From Voacanga thouarsii (Eukaryota; Streptophyta; Magnoliopsida; Gentianales; Apocynaceae): DNA of 64,000 nt. The DNA lies in assembly GCA_026120185.1 (NCBI GenBank), contig JANUWF010003368.1:2232001-2296000 (forward strand), read 5' to 3'. How positions within the stretch are numbered: position 1 is the stretch's first letter; every line of letters starts with the position of its first letter. Shown here piece by piece: positions 58,541 through 64,000 of the stretch. The position numbers were made by a program, and so were the translations under genes. The notes under the pieces were generated by a model. That model was not told the origin of the DNA. It saw only the letters and a program-made list of their open reading frames with translations, and ran no database searches.

Positions 58541-61310
58541 ATGGCTAGTTAGATTGATAATGAAGGGTATGACTATAATAAGGAATCTTGTCTGAGAAGT
58601 AATTATTGGTAGCATGATGAACATGAATTTAAACACGAGAAAGATTATTGAGAAACTGAAGGTTGATAGGGCCTAAATTAGTCATGTTTTTCCTAATTAT
58701 TTGAGGCTCTTTTGTAATACATTATGTTCAATAACTAGCCATATTCCTTCATATTTGAGATTTTACCCTTAGAAAGGTATTTTGTTCATTATTTCAGATT
58801 TTAGGGGCAAAACGAAGCAAAAACGTCGCAAAACAGAATAGAGGTGGCGCCGGTCAGGACAGAGGAATCGGCGCCGATCATGCGCTGGTTGGACGAATTT
58901 TGAGGCAACAAAAAAATTGTTGAAACAGACTGGGACAGAACCGAACTGGCGTTGGCTCCAGTAGCCAAGGTGGCGCCGGCTACACTCTAGACAACATTGC
59001 GTGAAAATCATGAAAAAATTAGCGAACAAAGGAAGAAACAAAACACAACCGGCACCGGCTTCAGCAGCCAAGGCGGCGCCGGCTATGCTATGAGGAAAAG
59101 ATGGGATCTTGATTTTTTGTATGCGATTTTTGGTAATCTGTGGAATTTTAGTATCCTCATACTTCTACTCGGCCAAGAACATTACACCAACGAGTTTACG
59201 CACTTCTTAAGCCTATAAATAGATGGAACGCAAGAGAAAAAGGGAAAATTCATTGATCATCATAGAAAATCACTCAATCAAAGAAGGAATTCTTCAATTC
59301 AATGAGGATTGTGCAAGGAGGTCTTTAAAGGAAGAAGAAGGAGGCTTGTCTATGAGTACTTTCTTTTACTTTGTTTTCTTTTTCTTGACAATGATGAATT
59401 AATTGTTTTTGTAATTTGACATTGTTTTAGATATTCATGATTTTTAGAGTTATTTGATCTTTTGATTAATTGATTGTTCTTCTTGGTATTTAGTTACTTG
59501 TGTTTATTACGGGATTGATTTGTTGGTTCTTTCTATTAATTCGCTGAGATCAAAGGGGTTAATGGTGGTTTCAATTTATTGATTCTATGTTTGTTGTCTA
59601 TTAACTCACCGAGACCAAGGGGGTTAATTGATGAGGACTAGGTAATTAAAGCTTAATTGATGTTTGCCGAGACCAAGGATTCATTGGTTAATTTCATATT
59701 TTGAATTTGCCAAGGCCAAGGGAATTTAATCAAGGATTGTGTTTAATGCATCTTTTGGATGAATTAGTTGAGATGAGACCAAGTGATTCTAATTTATCTA
59801 GAAGGTAGTATTTCATGGATTGAAAAAGAAGTGAGTCTATCTTAATCCTTCATGATGCCAAGGGAATAATTAGTTATGATAATGATTGGGTACTTTAAGA
59901 TCATGATTATCAAAATAATAGTTTGAGTTACATACTTCTCCATCCTTGACATGTATATATTATATTATTTTATTTTATTTTATTTTTCTTTTTATTTCAT
60001 TTTCACTTTATTGAGTCGGTTAAACAATGAAAGAAAAGTGATTAATGCATACTTGTTCCTGGAGGATCGACACTTGTTTGAACCCTATGCTATGTTAATG
60101 ATGAGTACGCTTGCTCATATGTGTAATTTGGGGTTAACTTTTTAATTTAACTTGATTGAGAATGTGTTTAATTTTTATATGATTTTTATACCTAAATCTA
60201 AACACATCAAAGGTGATCATGAGAACTTACTTGATTGCGGAAATGAATCTTGTGGGAATAGTTATGATGAAGGATATAGCACAATTAGAAGAGGATATGG
60301 CGGATTTTATGGATGGGGAAATTGAAAATATGAGAAGGAAAAAGTTGAGGAAGTTTATATGGAAGGAGCCCAAAAACATTCAAATGGTAGCTTACCAAGA
60401 AGGCAAGAGGATGAGGAGAAAGGGGAGTTGAAGTACCATGAGAAGTTGATACCTCCATTTAATAGAAAGAGAAATTTGAGGGAGTATTACAGATGGGAAA
60501 GAAGAATGGAAAATTTGTTTAAATTCTTAGAGTATAGTGGAAAAAATAAGGTGAAATGGGCACTAATGGGGTTTTTTTTTAAAAAAAAAAATACTTCAGA
60601 ATAGTAAGAGTAAGTGAATACACAAAGAAAACAAAGTGGTTATTAAATGGTAATTTCTTAGGAAGAGATGAAAGAATTGATGAGGAAGCGGTTTGTACCC
60701 GATAAGTACACATATGTGGGAGCTTTGCTCTCATTTCCTATGATTGTCCAAGAACATCTAAGCATAGTGGAGGAAGTGCATTGTAAAATTTTACAAAAGG
60801 TGGAATGAGGAGAAAATAACGTTATGTGTGCTCTACTTATTGGAAAGATGCTATAGCACATGTGATTGCCCAAAAAAGAATGATCAAGGAAGAAGTATTA
60901 ATTTGCAAAAGGGTAGTGCAATTTATTGTGAAAATTATAGTGGCTGCTATGGGCATTATTCATTAGATTGTCATTGAAATTCCTTTAAGGAGCATTGTAG
61001 CCAATTGAACAAAACGATTTGAGTTGGGAAAAAAATAATATGAGGAAAAATAAAAGATTAAGTTTGAAGCCAATGAAGCCAAGAAAAATGTTGAGAAGAA
61101 TGAGCAAAATGAGTTACATGAATTTGAGAAAGAGGAGGCGTTAGAAAAGGAAGCCAATGACCAAGAATTGCCTAAGCAAAAGGATAAGGAAGAGTATGAA
61201 AGAGTTGAGAAAAATATTGATGAGAAACTTAGTGATGATGTGAACCAATTGAGTTTAAAAAATAGAGTGACTAAGGAGTTTTACAATATTCTATTCTTTC
61301 TAGAGGATGA
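58541..61310 (+). pseudogene. Ty3/gypsy gag of element G, split by a solo LTR
   Basis: The gag starts at ATG 58541 (MAS, stop, then IDNEGYDYNKESCL). After the solo LTR (58664-60209) it continues with GYGGFYGWGN, LPRRQEDEEKGEL, and then the Retrotrans_gag start LIPPFNRKRNLREYYRWERR (about 60448-60507). Next come EEMKELMRKRFVPDKYTYVG (about 60665-60722) and a knuckle-like CENYSGCYGHYSLDC (about 60933-60977). A Lys/Glu-rich region (61040-61310) ends the readable part. Motif order fits gag of plant gypsy elements whose core begins KIPPF.GKNDPE.YLEWE. Stops and frameshifts are frequent, and no protease or RT follows. Confidence 0.65.
58664..60209 (+). mobile_element. Solo LTR of Athila-like family D, copy 2
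   Basis: A 1546-bp block with intact ends TGATAGGGCC and CACATCA and a perfect TSD AAGGT (58659-58663 and 60210-60214), inserted in gag of element G. It is the reverse-orientation relative of 8345-9881 (1537 bp). It carries repeated GGCGCC(GGC) motifs at about 58850-59090, a TATA-like TATAAATAGA at about 59215, and no coding domain. No PBS or gag follows it. Confidence 0.9.
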
Positions 61311-61863
61311 GTAGCATCTATTAAGAATGTGGGAGGAAATGAACACGAAGGAATGGAGCATGATAGAGTTAAATTTGTTGAAAAACAACCAAGCCTAAAC
61401 AATAAGATGGAGAAGGAGTAAATGCGTACTATGGATAAAGGTCCCAAAAATATTTTAAGTACTTATGAAGTGGGAGAAAGCTCACATCAACAAGAGGAGA
61501 AAAAGAAGAGTTGGCTAGAGGTAGTGCAAGAACAAATGAGAAGAAGTGAAATTAGTACGAATGAACCATCTAGTTCAACTTCAAGGGCCAGCCATATGAA
61601 AGGAACAAGAGTCCTAGACGCTAGCTTTCTTCTAGCTCTCTTTTTCTCAGTTTTCTTCCTTAGAAAAATAATCTTACGCTACTTTTATCAGTAGCTGGAC
61701 TTGTGAGGTTGAGAGAATATTTTGGGAGATCAAAAGCTTAAACCTTTACACACATTTTATACGTAGAAGCAGACGCTCGATGGGTCTTCCAATTGGTACA
61801 TTTCTGGAGTTCATGATTCAGATAAGTTCTAGATAATCTACTGATTAACCAAATCCAATTACT
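61311..61863 (+). other. Unassigned stretch after element G gag, with a short ORF
   Basis: A frame from 61422 to 61694 reads a hydrophilic part (GPKNILSTYEVGESSHQ, KKKSWLEVVQEQMRRSE, Ser/Thr-rich) ending in a hydrophobic Leu/Phe stretch (about 61617-61690). I do not recognise it. It may be the end of the gag-like protein or chance. The remaining bases to 61863 show nothing clear. Confidence 0.35.
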
Positions 61864-63006
61864 ATAACACCCCACCTATTTTCATATCGAAACTAGGAGC
61901 TGAATGTGCATTCATTTAGTATTGTTTATGACAATAATTGTTGAAAGCACATTTATGTGTCTTGCATATTTAGGTGCCTTGTGCTTGTGAATTTTTGTGA
62001 ATGATTTATGCATATTTATATCAATATTTTCGAAATATGAGTGATGATTAAATTTACGATGCAGATTGAAGTATTATCTACTAGAAATTATTATTTCAAT
62101 TACTTTAGAAAGAAATTATCTTTTATGGCTAAAAACTCTAGTTTTAGCTTTAAAAAGACTAATAAGTATTTTCTATAATATATAAACCTTATTTTAGAAA
62201 ATTAAAAAATTTTGTTAGGGATGGGATTTGAACCCTTGATCCATTGGAGTTCTTAGTCAATACAAGACTTTTCATAACCCTAACCCTTTATATTATAAAC
62301 ATATAACATTTCCAAAACTATCCTTTACTTGGCTTCCACTCATAAGCCTTCAAACCCTAAAACTTACCTCCTAAGAAACCTCCAAGACCCTAATATATCT
62401 TTAATTTTAGTTGTCTATTTTCCTTCTTGCTCAAGAAAACTTTATCCTGAACCTAATATCTATTCCTTCCCTATTTTCTCTCGTGGCTAACAAACCCTCT
62501 TTTCCCTTTCAATCTTTTGATTTTCTCTTTAGTTCTTCGATAACCCTAGCTTTGTTTGTGAAGAAAAAAGCTACCCTTTTATGTTTCTCAAAGCTATTCA
62601 ACAAATTCTTCAATAAGGTAACCAAAAAACTTCATCATCTTCTTCTTTTTTTAAAGATTGTAGAAAATATGTAATGTTATGGGAATTTTTTAGCTTCAAA
62701 AAAATTAATCTTTTAGGTATATTTTGAATGGGTTTTGCATGAACTTTGATTACATAAGATCTTTCTATGAATGTATGTTTTAATGTATTAATTTACATAA
62801 AGATTTGAGCTTGAAAGAACCATCTTTTGTGCCTTGCAAAATAGAGTATGCTTGTTGGAATTATTTCATGTTTATTCTATGGTAGAATTGTGTATGAATT
62901 TCGAAGGGTTCTCGTAAGGGCTTAATTTAATGAGTTTCTATTATGTATTATGTATGAAGTTGACTTCATAGAAATCATGTAAAAAAACCTATGTTTATGA
63001 AAAATG
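61864..63006. repeat. Probable LTR fragment starting TATAACACCCCACC
   Basis: The start resembles the TGTAACACCCCACC end of the Tekay and family-C LTRs, with G to A at position 2. The interior does not obviously match either. It holds GGATTTGAACCC (about 62225-62236), the reverse of a B-box-like word, a pyrimidine-rich stretch (about 62330-62660), and no supported gene. The end is not resolved and may be cut by the copia LTR at 63007. Confidence 0.4.
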
Positions 63007-64000
63007 TGTTAGGGATATGCCCTATAGTCAATTTGTACTTATACTATTGTCGTTATGTTTTATATAATAATATGAGGTTTTCCTTTCCATAAATAGTGCA
63101 TTTTGTTTTGTGGTCATCAAGTACGTGACTTGATAGTAAAATCCAACAATGAATACAATGACTATTCTAAAACTGTCCCTGATCGATTATTATTATTGGA
63201 ACAATAATAAATTAAGATTAGTATATTTGTGGCTGATGGCTATATTTTACTGGTTATGGATATTTGTGATATCAAGTCAAAACATAAATAAATATTAGAG
63301 AACATTGTATTGGACATGACCCACTATGAGAGTACTTAATGGAATATGTCATACGTACTTTCTAGCCATAATAATATTAAAAGTCCTTCGACCTAAATTC
63401 ATCATAGTTTCCTACTTGATAAATTATCTATTTTAATCTTGTCTAAAGTTATCTTTAATTAGATAATAAATTATACTACTGTTGGATATAGAATAAATCA
63501 ATGAGAGGAATTTGATTGATAGTGAATGAATTTGTCCCTCTCAATTATGGGAGAGATATCCATGGGCCTCTTGATAAGTTAGATTGTTAAAATACATGGC
63601 CGTGCTCAAATATATCAATCTAAGATATTGATATCATTTGTTTGAAAAATCTACTATGAAATCAAGAAATAATTGATTATGCTTAATAAGGATGACATGC
63701 TCCGTGCCTTATGCTTAATCTGGATATCGTGTGACAAAAGGACTAAATATAAAATTCTGGTTTGGTTCACAGATATCACCGATCTTCATTTAACTTGGAT
63801 GGTTATAATGTTTTGCTAGAAACCGCTTAAAACCTTGTGTGCCATTTAAATATGATTTGGGCACGCTGTCAGTGTTAAATGAACCTATAGGGTCACACAA
63901 TAAGTGAATTTATTAGGTTATTTTTCTGGTAACCAGATTTGATGAATTTGGAAATATGTCTAAGTTAATCGAACTTAGAAAATTTACCAGATACAATGAA
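63007..64000 (+). repeat. Copia LTR, 5' part, running off the window
   Basis: It begins TGTTAGGGATATGCCCTATA, a start shared by a widespread group of plant Ty1/copia LTRs. It includes ACCTATAGGGTCACACA at about 63881-63897, another common block in such LTRs. The right end lies beyond 64000, so it cannot be said whether this is a solo LTR or the start of an element. Confidence 0.6.

Noticed and set aside
62411..62674. 87-codon Phe/Leu-rich frame on the + strand
   Set aside because: It comes from pyrimidine-rich sequence in an LTR-like block, with no signal beyond composition.
1..64000. CRISPR array, bacterial operon, phage or rRNA content
   Set aside because: No regularly spaced repeats with unique spacers, no bacterial-type gene clusters and no rRNA-like blocks were seen; the content is plant retrotransposon sequence throughout.

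Overview
This window looks like nuclear heterochromatin of a flowering plant, most likely a eudicot. It is AT-rich. I found no host gene, rRNA or tRNA gene that I could defend. Almost every base can be assigned to retrotransposons of lineages known from plants: SIRE-like and Tork-like Ty1/copia, Tekay/Del-like and Athila-like Ty3/gypsy, and a plant L1-type LINE. Lineage names rest on motif memory, not on a search. All coding regions carry stops, frameshifts or deletions, so they are entered as pseudogenes.

Layout: a Russian-doll nest, worked out from LTR ends and target-site duplications (TSDs). Level 0 is a SIRE-like copia element on the + strand. It has the pol tail at 35-496, an env-like extra ORF at 980-1174, 12413-13166 and 53462-53615, and a 3' LTR at 54593-55990. 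Level 1a is a 3'-truncated Tekay-like element (1175-12412), whose long LTR carries two solo LTRs (1661-6039 and 8345-9881). Level 1b is an Athila-like element on the - strand (13167-53461, TSD GAAAC). It keeps gag and an env-like ORF but has lost pol. Level 2 inside it is a LINE (16822-27326), itself split by a 4.1 kb solo LTR (19693-23820), and a Tekay-like element with ~4 kb LTRs (30266-52302, TSD GAATC/TAATC). Level 3 is a Tork-like copia element on the - strand (41804-51687, TSD GCGGC), inserted in the Tekay 3' LTR. Its two LTRs differ at about 2% of sites by eye, so it is the youngest insertion seen.

Right of 55991 lies a second, poorly preserved gypsy tract. It has a possible pol tail, an LTR-like block followed by a primer-binding site, and a gag split by a solo LTR at 58664-60209. 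It is followed by another LTR-like block and the start of a copia LTR that runs off the window.

The most interesting observations are: (i) an acidic ORF ('ORF0') between the primer-binding site and gag, shared by both Tekay copies with the same stop codon; (ii) a short basic ORF inside the LTR of the young copia element, ending at a splice-donor-like site that could be joined in frame to gag; (iii) a tRNA-like A-box/B-box pair at the same place in two copies of a giant LTR family; (iv) a LINE whose 5' end carries an extra 163-bp piece of LINE reverse transcriptase; and (v) arrays of hairpin-forming subrepeats inside the Tekay LTRs.
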